DNA of 64,000 nucleotides, taken from NCBI GenBank assembly GCA_036971715.1, contig JAVHJL010000001.1:5084001-5148000 (forward strand), given 5' to 3'. Shown one piece after another: positions 41,174 through 52,921 of this stretch. A model generated the notes under the pieces. It had not been told where the DNA came from. It did no database searches and worked only from the letters and a program-made list of their open reading frames with translations. The stretch's first letter is position 1. Each line of letters begins with the position of its first letter. This stretch comes from Arthrobotrys musiformis. Its lineage: Eukaryota; Ascomycota; Orbiliomycetes; Orbiliales; Orbiliaceae. The position numbers were made by a program, and so were the translations under genes.

Positions 41174-42540
41174 ATGTCAGTTTTGCTCCCATATATGAAC
41201 TTCACGGACCACGAGGCATCCAATTGTATCCTCTCTTACACTATTTTATCTACCGCCGTCTTGATCACCAGCTTCCTTTCCTTCTGTCGTCTGCGATGGC
41301 TCAATAAGACCCGACTGTCGGATTTAACACCTCCTACGACCCCGACAGCCGCACTAGCTGCAACACAGGACTCCTCTTTTAATTGGGGACTCCGATTAGT
41401 ATCAGTGGAGATGGTTCTCAATTATCTACGTTTTAAGTCGAGGGTTTCTCCCATAATACCCTCGCCAGAGAAGACACTGCTCCCCAATTTGTCACAAAAT
41501 GAACAAGCGGGCCTAGCGTACCATCCTGATTCGCTACCAGGCGGGAGGTGGCTCCAAACTCCTACTGGACGGATCAGAGTGTATGAATTTGGGCCCGAGG
41601 ATGGCAAGAGAGTATTGTTCGTCCACGGCATATCGACACCTAGCATAGTTGCTCGAGATTTGCTTTTGAGCTTGGCCGCAAGGGGCTGCCGTGTAATGGT
41701 CTTTGGTAGGTTATTCCCCGTACTGTTTCTTTGTGTAAGTTCATCTTAATTAAGCCAGCTTAAGCTAACTTGAACGGTTTCTTAGACCTACCGGGAAGAG
41801 GCTACTCTGAGTGCTGCAAAGTAACCCCTCAAGATATGAGGCTTTATTCTGCCCTTATTGTGATGGTTACAACTTCTTCAACCGCCCCGGGTGGATTCTT
41901 ACCTTTCAATATCATTGGGTACTCTCTCGGGGGTGGTATTACTGTTTCATTTGCCTCCCAATTCCCCCATTTGGTGTCTTCGATTGCAGTTGTGTCGTCA
42001 GCAGGTCTTTTACCCTACGACTTTGCACCATTGGGCATGAAGTGTAGCCTGATCCCTTGGATCCCAGTGTGGCTCGCGGATAAGCTTCTCACAACAAAGC
42101 TTAAAGGTGAAGAGGAGTCATCAGCCGACCTCTCTTTAGATGAAACCATGAATGCTACTGCAGTGGGTTCAGAACCTGTCGATGTTTTCTCGGTCATCCG
42201 CTGGCAGAACCGTCATCAGAAGGGCTTCATGAGCGGCTACGTTAGTAGTATGAGGAATGGTCCAATCTTCGACCGCGTGGAGGAGTGGACGGAAGTTGGG
42301 AGACTACTCAAGGGCAACGGATTTGCCAACCCGAGGTGGGACGAGAAGAAACATGCCCAAATGTTGGTGGTGTATGGAGAGAAGGACGACTTAACGCCTC
42401 CAATTCTGCTGGACAGGATTAAAGGATGTGTTGGGGAAGAGCATGTTAAGGCAGTCGTTGTCGAGGGAGGCGGACACGAGATCGTAGTGTACCAGTGGGA
42501 TCGTATTTTCCAAGAAGTAGTTGACTTCTGGGAATTGTAA
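41174..42540 (+). CDS. Membrane-anchored alpha/beta hydrolase
   Basis: Two exons, 41174-41705 and 41786-42540 (80-bp intron), about 428 residues. The splice restores VMVFDLPGRGYS, the conserved strand before the nucleophile region. An N-terminal hydrophobic helix (ILSYTILSTAVLITSFLSFC) probably anchors it in a membrane. Catalytic features are intact: the oxyanion motif FVHGISTPS, nucleophile elbow GYSLGGG, acid region VVYGEKDDLTPP and catalytic His in EGGGHEIVVYQW. A cap region lies between the nucleophile and the acid. Substrate is not readable from sequence; lipids or esters are plausible for a membrane-tethered member. No neighbouring biosynthetic genes suggest a pathway. Confidence 0.85.
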
Positions 42541-44050
42541 TTGTCGACATACCACCCTTTTCTTCTCTTAAGTTTTGTTTTGCTTGCACAAAGATCCATT
42601 CGATCGAGCACTAGCGGGTCGAGTTATGAGGTATGCACATGCGCTTTATGGTTTCACGAGTCTCTTTTTTGTCCTTTACACACCTTTATGATTACGCTTC
42701 CCTGTGGATTATATGCATCTATACGTTCTTGTTTTCGATACCCTAGTACATATACATAGCTTTTGTCTTTTGCTAGTCTCCTATATATATCTTCAATGTT
42801 ACTACCTTTAAATGCGACGAGTATTATATTTACCCCCCAAAAGCCCCATTCCCTGCAAACACCTAAACGTATTCTCGTTCCCAGGCCTGAATGGTAGTAC
42901 TGCAAAATGGCTAGTGCTGGCTGGTAGCTAAAGTATGCAGCCCTCGCGAATATTATATATTATATCAATGTGGTTGAAATATTGATCTTAGTCGGCCGTC
43001 GGATACGTGGCATGCAACCGCAAGTGAGTTGGGCTATAGTTTGCCATTGAAACTGTAAAATCGCTCGCTGTTATGTAGTACGCTACTGCACTGATTGTCT
43101 ACAACGAAGAATTCCGCCTGCATGGTTTAGGTTACATGGGGTTGATTGCATGCACTCATCAGCTTAGACATAAGCGGGGCCCTAAGTTGAACAACCCCGG
43201 TACCCCTAGACTATCAACAGCTGCATGTACAGACGTGCAAACTTCGACTATTTGGATTATAGTTCAAAGATCTATAGCGTTACTACATAGGTACTTGCTT
43301 GAAACCTCGTACACCACCCGCTATAGCGCTATATATATATATGTAAACTCCGATCTGGTTGATATTTGCATAAAGTGCGGTGGCCTCGATCGAGATAATG
43401 CTTCGAAATTAATAAATTCTAAGATTTCCTGAACAATTCTAGGGCTCCCTGTACCCTATTAGCCCGAATCCGGGGAGGCCAATACAAATGGTAAAGTGAA
43501 AGACGGTTGATTGTTATCTACTATGTAATTACTTAGCATCCTGGGTTTGATTATTCTGAGAGCTCCAGACGTAATACTATGCATGCATGTCATGTCCAGG
43601 GTCTGGTGTTGCTATTGTTGTATTCTAGCGGTCCTCACACTGCGTTTTTCGGCGTATTTCTGAGACTTGGGACTTTGTGTGGCTAGTGTGCAGGTAGCTC
43701 CGCCACTCAGCCCCGATTTGTGGCGTTAGCCAGTGCTAATGAGCTTGCCTTACCAACCCACGACAATTCACACTGGTCTGGTTACGCATCACCACTCCAC
43801 CACCACCATCATCTAACTACCTCTATTCGAACACCCTCTATCTTCATCTCCTCCATCATCTTTTCGTTTCTTTGCGTCTGTTCTGTATCGCTATCCCCAT
43901 ACCACCATCTGGCTTCTTCCCTTACCTTCAGAAGCCCCACCTTCAACTCAAACGGAAAGAAGGACGACACGCGAGGTGACGTTAACTTTCCAAGTTCAGA
44001 AACACCTCCAACAACTCCATCGCCCTCGTCGCCAGCATCCATCGACAATC
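42541..44050. other. Intergenic; RPN2 upstream region
   Basis: About 1.5 kb. No gene seen. The 300 bp before RPN2 are pyrimidine/CA-rich, typical of a promoter or leader. A TATAGCGCTATA palindrome lies near 43322. Confidence 0.5.
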
Positions 44051-47000
44051 ATGCTGGGGCCCGTTCACAATGCCGCCGGCTTACTGGGCCTGCTGGAGGA
44101 AGATGACGTTCATCTCCAGAGCTCTGCGTTGGAACAGCTCGATATCCTGGTCGATGAGTTCTGGTCCGAGATTGCCGACTCTCTATCAAAGATGTACGTG
44201 GATTAAACGGTGGAATCATCATTTTCAGCTCCGAGGGAAGCTTGGGACGCGTATAAGGGTTCTTTTTTGAGCGATAACTGATGGATATGTTGATTACTGG
44301 CAGTGAATCCTTATACGAGGACCCGAAGTTCCCACATCGACAGCTCGCCGCGTTGGTGGCGTCCAAAGTCTACTATCATCTAGGGATCTTCGAAGACTCC
44401 ATGATGTTTGCTTTGGGAGCTGGAAACCTCTTCGATATCTCCGTGAAATCAGAATTTATCGAGACAATAATATGTACGAACATAATCCACCTAGCACTGC
44501 TCCCTCTGTATCCCTGGTTGCGTGCTAATCTCCAGTTCGCCAATAGCCATATGTATCGACAAGTACATCTCTATCAACCATCCCCCCCCTCCCCCGAAAG
44601 ACCGAGCGCCTTCTCCTCCCGCGAAGGCCGATCCGCGGTTAACAGAGGTCGTCGAGCGTATGTTCCAAAAGTGTTATGACAACGAAGACTACAAGCCTGC
44701 TTTGGGCATTGCTATTGAAAGTCAACGACTAGATATTGTTGAGCAGGGAATTAGACTCGCTGGAGAGAGGCAGCGGGGTAGCAAGGCTAAACAGGTTGCA
44801 AACGGTGACGCAGTCGATAAGTCCGCGGAGCTTATGGAGTTTGTACTGGATCTTGCGCTGAACACTGTCCAGGAGATTGACCTACGTGAGAAGGTAATTC
44901 ACCATTCAGAGGTGGTGCCCTTAGTTCAAATATTCTAATCATACTTTCTTCATTAGCTGCTCCGACTTCTGGTCGACCTTCACCTCGAACAGCCTACCCC
45001 CGACTACTTTTCTGTCAGCAAGTGTGTCGTCCAGCTAAACGACTACGGTCTGGCCGCCAAACTTCTCCGCGACCTTGTATCGAAAGGAGACAATAGATCG
45101 CTTCTTACTGCTTACCAAATTGCCTTCGACCTCGACTCTTCCGCTACCCAAGAATTTCTCAAAAACGTGACGGGCAACCTCCCGGACGGTGAAATACCAG
45201 TTGGCGAGAAAACAGAGGTCCCGGAAGATGACGATGATATTGTGGAGGAAACGGCTAAGCTACTACCAAGGACATCGTCCGAATTAATATCGAAGGCCGC
45301 CGCCGAGATGAATGAGAAGTCCGCAAAGCACTACAAGTCTATTCGTACCATCCTCAAAGGAACGAAAACGATCGAACTCAACATGGAGTTCCTTTTCCGA
45401 AACAACCATACCGAGATGTCTATCCTCAACAAGATTCGAGATTGTTTGGAAGCTAGGACCAGTTTGCTCCATAACGCCCTTACTTTCGCTAATGGGTTTA
45501 TGAATGCCGGAACACTTGCGGATGGTTTCCTGCGCGCCAACTTGGATTGGTTGGGCAAGGCTGTTAACTGGTCCAAGTTTACGGCGACCGCGGCCCTTGG
45601 CGTTATTCACCGTGGAAACTTGAGCCAGGGTATGAAGCTCTTGCAACCATATCTCCCGAATCCATCATCTGGCACCGGTAGCCCGTATTCCCAGGGCGGT
45701 AGTTTGTATGGCCTCGGCCTCATCTATGCAAACCATGGTGAAGATGTTCTCCCTTACCTACAACAACAGTTCAAGGGCACACAGGATGAGATCGTCCAGC
45801 ACGGTGCCGCACTTGGACTTGGTGTCGCAGGTATGGCCACCGGAAACACAGACATCTACCATGATTTGAAGGAAGTTCTGTGGACGGAATCCGCCATCTC
45901 TGGTGAAGCCGTCGGATTGGCCATCGGTCTCATCATGTTAGGCACTGCCAATCCCCAGGCCATTGAGGACATGATGGCGTACTCCCATGACACGCAACAT
46001 GAGAAAGTGAAGCGAGGCCTCGCCCTTGGTATGGCCTTGGTATACTACAGTAAGCAGGAGCTGGCGGATGAGCTCATTGACACCCTGCTCGCTGACATGG
46101 ATCCGATTCTGCGATATGGTGGTGTCTTGACAATCGCCCTAGCCTATTGCGGAACCGGATCTAACAACGCTATCCGAAAGGTTCTTCACGTCGCAGTGTC
46201 AGATGTCAATGATGATGTTCGAAGAGTTGCAGTTTTCAGCTTGGGTTTCATTCTGTTCAGAAAGTATGAGTCTGTTCCAAGAATGGTGGAGTTGTTGGCC
46301 GAATCTTATAACCCCCATGTCCGATATGGCTCCGCACTAGCTCTTGGCATCGCCTGCGCGGGTACGGGTCTTGACGAGGCTCTTGACCTTTTACAGCCAA
46401 TGCTTAAGGATACGGTTGAATTCGTCAAACAGGGTGCTTTGATCTCGATAGGCATGATCCTTGTACAACACAACGAAGCCATGAACCCCAAGGTTTCCGA
46501 ATTCCGAAAGACATTTGAGAGAATACTTAGTGATAAAACTGAAGATGTGCTTTCGAAGTTCGGCGCCGCAGTTGCTCTAGGTCTCCTTGACGCCGGTGGC
46601 AGGAACTGCACTATCGGACTGCAAACTGCTACCGGTAGCGTTGATATGGCTGCTGTTGTCGGTATGGCCTGCTTCACACAGTACTGGTACTGGTTCCCGC
46701 TAGCCCATTTCCTCTCTTTGGGATTCCGACCAACTGGTATTATTGGCCTGAATGTCGACCTTGAGGTTCCAGACTTCCAGATGTGGAGTAAAACAAAGCC
46801 ATCTCAATTCGACTACCCACCAAAGGCAGAGGAATCCACAGAGAAGACAGTTGAGAAGATTGCAACTGCAGTATTATCGACTACTGCAAAGGCTAGGCAA
46901 CGTGCGAAGAGGACAGAAAAGGAGAGACGAGAACGCGAGGGATCTGTTGGTGAATCCATGATTATTGATCAACCACCAGAAACGCCAATCGCGGCAACAG

Positions 47001-47501
47001 CCGGGGAGTCGAATGGAGAGATCAAGGAGGAGGACACTGGCAAGAAGAAGTCGACCAAGAAGTCGCAGTCGAAGGAAACCGTTGGCTACAAGATTGACAA
47101 CATGAGCAGAGTTCTCCCTGCCCAGCTCAAGCACATTGATTTCCTTGATGGCAAATATCAACCCGTCAAGAAGGTTAGTCGAGTCCCTTCCTCCCATAAT
47201 CCGATCTACGAAATCACACTAACACTACGTAATTTAACAGGTTACCGGTGGAGTCCTTCTACTCGTTGATACTCAACCAGAGGAACCAGCCAAGTTGTTA
47301 GAATACAAGTCTGTGAAGCCGACAGCACCATCAGGCGCCGCTACAACAAGTACAGCCGCAGGTACCTCTGCAGCAGCCGGCGAAGCTGTCGGAGGGGGTG
47401 GGGCTGCCGCCGCCGCCGCCGTTCTCACGCAAGAAGATGACGAAGATGATGCACCCGTCCCTTCAGCATTCGACTATTATTCCGACGGAGAGGGCCAGTA
47501 A
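44051..47501 (+). CDS. RPN2: 26S proteasome regulatory subunit Rpn2
   Basis: Five exons: 44051-44193, 44304-44473, 44547-44893, 44957-47173 and 47241-47501, about 1045 residues, normal for Rpn2. It is the large scaffold of the 19S base and carries the docking site for the ubiquitin receptor Rpn13. The N-terminal helical repeats begin MLGPVHNAAGLLGLLEEDD. The central PC repeats are clear: GAALGLGVAG, GEAVGLAIGLIMLG, RGLALGMALVYY, GGVLTIALAYCGTG, RYGSALALGIACAGTG, KQGALISIGMILV and FGAAVALGLLDAGGRN. The short C-terminal domain after the last intron ends in an acidic tail with PSAFDYYSD, matching the known Rpn13-binding end. The exon 3 acceptor is slightly uncertain because two AGs lie close together; the one used gives ETIISICIDKYI. 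An essential, surely intact gene. Confidence 0.95.
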
Positions 47502-48021
47502 ACTATTATTATTACTATTACTATCTTATATCTAGCTTTTTTTTTTTTGAACGTGAAGTTTAGAAGGACCTTGTGCGTATGGAAGCATCATTATCGATAA
47601 CTCCTGTGTAGTGGAGCATGTGTATAGGCCGTATTAGAATAATAATATTTGGCTTCTGCATTCCCATCGCCTCTCTTAGCCCGATAATACAAATATGTAT
47701 CCAATCTGTAAAGTCAAAATCTAGAATACCGTAAGAGATGCTTAGGTAATGTGATATGAGTCTACGCTAGCAGAGGATGCCGGTGCGCTGCTGCTCCTAT
47801 GACGAGGTCAGCCCGAATGGACGACACGCAACACCAAACAGCAGCTCCGAGTTGGGTAGCTCGCCTCACACAGCAAGGGCCCCAGCATGAACAACCTCTC
47901 CACGTCGTGTGACATCCAGCCTTGCTCCTCTCCACCAGGCTCATCGGAAACGTCAACGTCCAAGGAAAAACTAGGAAAGGGGAGATAGATCTCTCTCCTA
48001 GCCAGCTTGGCCCCGCTAGCC
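47502..48021. other. Intergenic, tandem same-strand genes
   Basis: Terminator region of RPN2 and promoter/leader of the next gene. No gene seen. Confidence 0.5.
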
Positions 48022-50822
48022 ATGTCGTCTACATCTCCGCAGCCGATACCACCGCCTTTACTACGTAACCACTCGACACTATCTTCGTCTCCGAGTTCCA
48101 CATTCGATAGCGCGCCTGGGAATCATTACCTACAACAGCTCGAACCGGAGCCCGAAGAATCGCTAATACCATCTTCGTCACCGCCGCCTGGAGTTTCTGG
48201 GAAATCATCGCATTCACGATCTAATTCCTACTCTGGGTCACGTTCACGATCCACAACTGGTGGAGGTGTTGGTGGCGGCACAGGAAGTAGCAGTAACAGC
48301 GTTTTTAACCAACGGAGTTATCATCCATCGAACGTTTCTCGTCGCCGTCAGTCACAGCAGCAGCAACAGCAACAACAGCAACAGCAACAACAGCAACAGC
48401 AATCTATAACGGCAGCGGCGACAGCGACAAGTATGCCGTACGGTGTGCCTAGTTTTCATCACTCGGCAGGAACGGCGGGGAATCCGTACAATTACAACTA
48501 TAACCCTTCAGATGTGGAGCTTTCTACTATCGGGATGGGGATGGGGATGGGGATGGGGATGAGTATGTACGAGACTTTAAATCCCCTGGCGGCGACTACG
48601 ATGTTAGCTGCTGGTGGCGGTTCGCCGGTGTCTGGCAGCGGCAGGGCAGGCAAGAGGGGGGTTTATGCACCTATTGATTCGAGTTACTATTCGGCTTATA
48701 CGCAACCTCCTGGCGCGGGAAGCGTATTTGGAGGAGGAGCGGGCGGCGGAGAAAGCGTATATGGAGGCATGTCCACGGTCTTTGGGATGGGTGGGCAGGG
48801 GGTTAATCCTAGGTATATCTCTGGAAAGTCGGAAGGAGCAGTTGATGCTAGCGGCAAGGGGAGAGAAGCGGTTTTGAGAAGGGTTAAGCGGGATGCTGGG
48901 GTATTTGAGGAAGAGTTGAAGAAGTTAGTATCGGCGCAGGAGGTGGCGCTAGGGATCGTGGGAGATAGTGCTGTAACCCCTACCGGGTCTTCGAGAAGGG
49001 GGAATGGAAAAAGGAAGTTGGGGATCCAAGAAGTTAGAAGGGGGCTTTTAGATGCCATGGTTGGGTTGGCAGATGTTAAAGCTATTGAGGAGGATTGGTA
49101 TGGTGGGGAAGCTAGTGCTCGGGGTGAGCTGATGGAAATGGCTGAGAAGTGGGTTCGAAAACGAGGAAGGTTAGAGAAAGAGGCCGAGAAGGTGGAAGCT
49201 GGGGCCGAAGGGAAGGGGATGGATAGGATCAGGGAAAGACTGGAAGGTGTCGAAGTGAGTTTCTCTAATCCAATCTTAAGTTTTGACAGTGGTTTCCTTA
49301 TTCATAACGACGGCGGGAATAGGAGCAAATACGGGTTCACGAAACGGAGTTAAAACGACTGAAGGCCGAGCAGTCGAGCATGCTGGCAAAAATATCAGAT
49401 TTACAATCTACACTATCATCACGGTTATCATCGTATACGACTTCGATACAGAAGATGTCCAAGGACATGACGGAGTTTCTTAAATCGCCCATTGCATTGC
49501 TACCTACGCCAGATACGAAAGCTACGCTGCCATTTACACCAGAGCAAGCCATTGAATATTGGCGGGATGAAAAAGGTGTTCTGGATGAGAAAAAGAAGGA
49601 GACCAGCCGCGAGCTCGATGCTTTGAAAGATGGTGTACTTATTTGGCAAGAAACAGTTGGCCTCATCGCTGATTTTGAAGACATGATGGCCAGAGAGCTT
49701 ATAGAGGCCCAGAGAGAGGCCCAAAGGGAATCTAAACGGAAGGCTGAAATCATGGAAGCAGAGAGGAGAAAACTAGATCGTTCGAGATCTCCAAAGGTTC
49801 GAACGTCGGTGTTTGGAAAACTGGAAGACGGGAGACCCGGATCTTCGAGTACTAGCAGCGCCAGTGGCCGTAATACGCCCGTTTCGGTTTTCGCGAATAG
49901 AAACAGAACTAGAACTGGATTGGCAAACGGTGGAAACGGAAGCATGTCAAGTTCGACGGAGACATTTAAAGCTGCTGCTGGTGGTACAGCCGCAAACACG
50001 ACGGCTGCATCACCCGCCGCGACTTCCAAGGATGTGCCCCAAATGCCAGAAGCAACAGCCGCAAGACTCGTTGCGGGGATCGATAATGTCATCTCGCAGC
50101 TAAATAGTCGTCTGACACTTGCAGAACAGAAGGGATGGACATTGCTCGTGTGCGTGCTTGGTGCGGAGATGGAGAGTTACAAAGAAGCGAGAGCAACGTT
50201 GGTGCCTCTGGTTGGTGGACTGGTTGATACAAGTACGACAACCGAGACAGTTTCAAAAGCGAAGGGCAAGGGCAAGGAAAGGATAGGCAGTAACGGGTTG
50301 ACGAGTCCTAGCGATGATGCTTTAAATGAAAGTCTGAATGGACTAGGAGTGGCAGGAGGACATGGATTTGACGGATCAGAAAATGCAACGGGCAACCATC
50401 ATAATAACCACTGGAACTCTGAGAGTGAAAGTGAGATTGATGACCCAGCCGCGCTTTTCGGAGCTGAAAATGCACCAGATAGTAGCCCCGAATTGAGGGC
50501 AAGAGCAAGCCCGAGAGTGAGGAGGATAAGAGCAATGAGTGAGGAGGAAGATGAACTGGAATACGCTGCCTTTGCTAGTTTGAATCTACGAGATGACAAC
50601 GCGGATGCAACGACGACTACGCCGACAAATGCAACTGGTGGAGTAGCTGGTGGAGCTGGAAGCGGGAGGGGAAGTGGGGGGAGCGGAAGAAGCACCGTTG
50701 TCGGAGAGGGTGTCAAGAGGGTTCAGAAGCCCAATACAACTGGTGGAGGTGGTGAGGAGGAAGACATTCACGGAGCGTTTTTGGAGAGGCGGCACAGTGG
50801 AGGACAGCCACCATTGATATGA
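48022..50822 (+). CDS. ATG28: Autophagy-related protein Atg28-like
   Basis: Two exons, 48022-49254 and 49323-50822, about 910 residues. The frame opens slightly upstream at a TTG; the first ATG is at 48022. Residues 1-270 are disordered with a polyQ run and a GMGMGM run. The conserved part begins at REAVLRRVKRDAGVFEEELKKLVSAQEVALGI, which I recognise from filamentous-fungal Atg28, and continues with coiled coils (WVRKRGRLEKEAEKVEAG; the second exon starts EQIRVHETELKRLKAEQSS), then LSSRLSSYTTSIQKMSKDMTEFLKSP and EAIEYWRDEKGVLDEKKKE-like segments. The C-terminal third is low complexity and acidic. In Pichia, Atg28 acts in selective autophagy of peroxisomes with Atg17/Atg35. In filamentous fungi the role is extrapolated. 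Confidence 0.7.
48355..48402 (+). repeat. CAG/CAA repeat, about 16 Gln codons
   Basis: A mixed CAG/CAA run inside the Atg28-like gene; the two codons are interspersed, so it is less slippage-prone than pure CAG. A separate GATGGG repeat at about 48534-48560 encodes GMGMGM. Confidence 0.9.
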
Positions 50823-51823
50823 TTCGTTTGATACGACACGACATTGATACCGTTGATATTGATATTGGATAAGAGGTTTCCCGCGGTTGGTTCTTTGAGC
50901 GAGCGAGCGAGCGCATGTCTTTTCTTATTCTTATTCTTGGGCTTAATATCATTCATTCGTTCATTTCTTCATCTTTTCCTTTGGTTGATCATGAAGCTTT
51001 CCCGTTGTTTCATGCGACTCATTCGTTCGATTCTCATGCATGCATCGACATTCACATTCACCCGGCCGTCTCGAGGCTCCCGGACTTGATTCAACCTTCA
51101 ATGTTCGACGGCCGATAACATATGACCCCAATCACGATCATGACCTTATGCACTGCAGGTCCACGTTGCACCACATCGAAATCCACAAGAAGTGAGGATA
51201 CCTCGCCAGTGGCTCCGACGAAGGCGTATTATAATCTGGCTGGCCTTAGCAGAGCTAGAAGATGTCAGCCAACTCATACATCAAAACTGCAAGGATGTGC
51301 TGGAGCCTTAGCTTCGCTTGGCCCTTCAGCCTGCCCTCCAGCCAATGAAGAAATGTCACGACTTCGAGGCCTCTCCACACACCGACCTCATGCTCACCAA
51401 CTGCGACTGATCAATCCAACTACAGCTAGTGCTTCCGACCTGCTCAACTTCGCCTGTCACTATAAGAGAGAGGCGCACCTGGAACGCCAGAATGCATTGA
51501 TACAAATTTTTCCCTTGCGGGTGGTCGGCCGGTCACCCGTCAGTTAGCATTTTCCCTCCATATGCGTTAACATTCCCTGCTGGACCACCTGCAACTTGAA
51601 CCTGGTCCGATTTCAAGACAAAGTGCATATTTACTTATGTACGAGCTCTTCACACATCCCCATATGTTATAAGGAGCCCATCTCATCTTGCTTCAATTGG
51701 AAGTTGGTCTCCTTTTTTTTTCCCCCTTCTTTCTTCCAGATGTATCCCTTGCGTATATTATTCCAGAGTATCTATCACCACCGTTCCTGGTCATAAGTAC
51801 TGTGTATGCACCCAACGTAAGCC
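50823..51823. other. Intergenic spacer
   Basis: No supportable gene. A 141-codon plus frame at 51122-51547 lacks features. There is a GAGCGAGCGAGCGAG run near 50898-50912. Confidence 0.5.
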
Positions 51824-52921
51824 ATGCAGCACCGAACACGCGTCACCCAGGCCCCCAGCGCGGCCCAGCGTCGAGAAATCTCAATTGTAAGCTCATCTCA
51901 TCTCATCTCATCGCTTTCCCCTCAAAATAAATTACCTAAACTGCACCACGACTTGGTTCTTAAGCTCTTAGCTTAGTTTGGTAGATATCGGTTAGCTAAC
52001 TGGAGAAACGGTACCTAGCTTCTGTGGAACACTTGGCTACTCCCAGGCCTGCTCTCAGACAACAACGCCCACAACCGAGCCTCAGAAATACCTGCTCACA
52101 TCGTCTCCCACGACATCATTCTACTAAATGAGGCATTCAGCCACAAATCTCTCATAATCGATGCCTTACGGTCCACTCATCCCTACGTAGCCACACTACC
52201 CCGACGATGCTGGTTCTGGCCACTATTCGATTCGGGCCTCGTGGTCTTGTCGCGATATGCCATTCTTGAAGTTCGACGAACTAGGTTTGGGAAGCGCAGG
52301 CGATGGGATTTATTCGCAGGCAAGGGTAGTGTCGGCGTTCGGGTTGATTTAAGCAGACGGTATAAACCCGAAGAAACGACCGAGCGGCGATCAGTCACCA
52401 GGAGACCGATGTTGACCGGTAATGCCGACTACGACGATACCGAGGACTCATACAGCGATACGGAATCGGAGAGCGACGAAGAAGAAGAAATATTTCCACC
52501 TAAGACGATCGATATATACAACACGCACATGCAAGCTGGTAACAGTCGCGGAGAGCACAAAGCCCGCCATGCGCAATCGGTCCAGCTCGGGCAGTTTATC
52601 GCTCAAAACTCGTTTCGGGCGTCTGCCGTCATTCTAGGTGGCGACTTAAATATGGGGCCAATATTAGAAAGCGTTCATTACGCTGATGATCAAGATGCAA
52701 AAGAAAGAGTAAAGGCTTATGGAATGCTGAAAGAGGAAAGCGGACTGGATGATGTTAAAGTGCTGGTGGAGGGGAAGGGAGGGGATATCAATAGGTTTAT
52801 GACGAGAGGGGTAAGAGTCGTCAAAGTCGAGTATCCAGGCGTACCCGTAGTGAAGAAGGGGAAAGGTAAGGGGAATAAGTTGAGCGATTCGGATATGGTG
52901 GTGTTAAGAGTAAGAGTTTAA
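51824..52921 (+). CDS. Endonuclease/exonuclease/phosphatase-fold protein, terminal His replaced
   Basis: Two exons, 51824-51886 and 52019-52921, about 321 residues. The 132-bp intron has donor GTAAGC, a GCTAAC branch-like motif and acceptor CCTAG. Splicing creates SILLWNTWLLPGLLSDNNAHNRA, the usual start of the DNase I-like fold. Conserved elements are HDIILLNEAF (metal-binding Glu), FDSGLVVLSRYAI, IYNTHMQAG (catalytic His) and VILGGDLNMGPI (Asp/Asn). The family normally ends in SDH, whose His is catalytic; here the sequence is LSDSDMVVLRVRV. The family includes neutral sphingomyelinase-like and inositol-phosphatase-like enzymes. An acidic insertion (DSYSDTESESDEEEE) sits mid-protein. No signal peptide. 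Either the active site is altered or this subfamily uses a different residue. Confidence 0.75.
51892..51912 (+). repeat. CTCAT pentanucleotide repeat in intron
   Basis: Four CTCAT units just inside the 5' end of the intron of the EEP-fold gene. Confidence 0.85.

Noticed and set aside
43720..44106. Possible overlapping upstream ORF of RPN2
   Set aside because: The frame has no ATG (it opens with GTG), so it is unlikely to be translated as a uORF.
51122..51547. 141-codon plus frame between ATG28 and the EEP gene
   Set aside because: Low-information composition, no signal peptide or domain; likely spacer.
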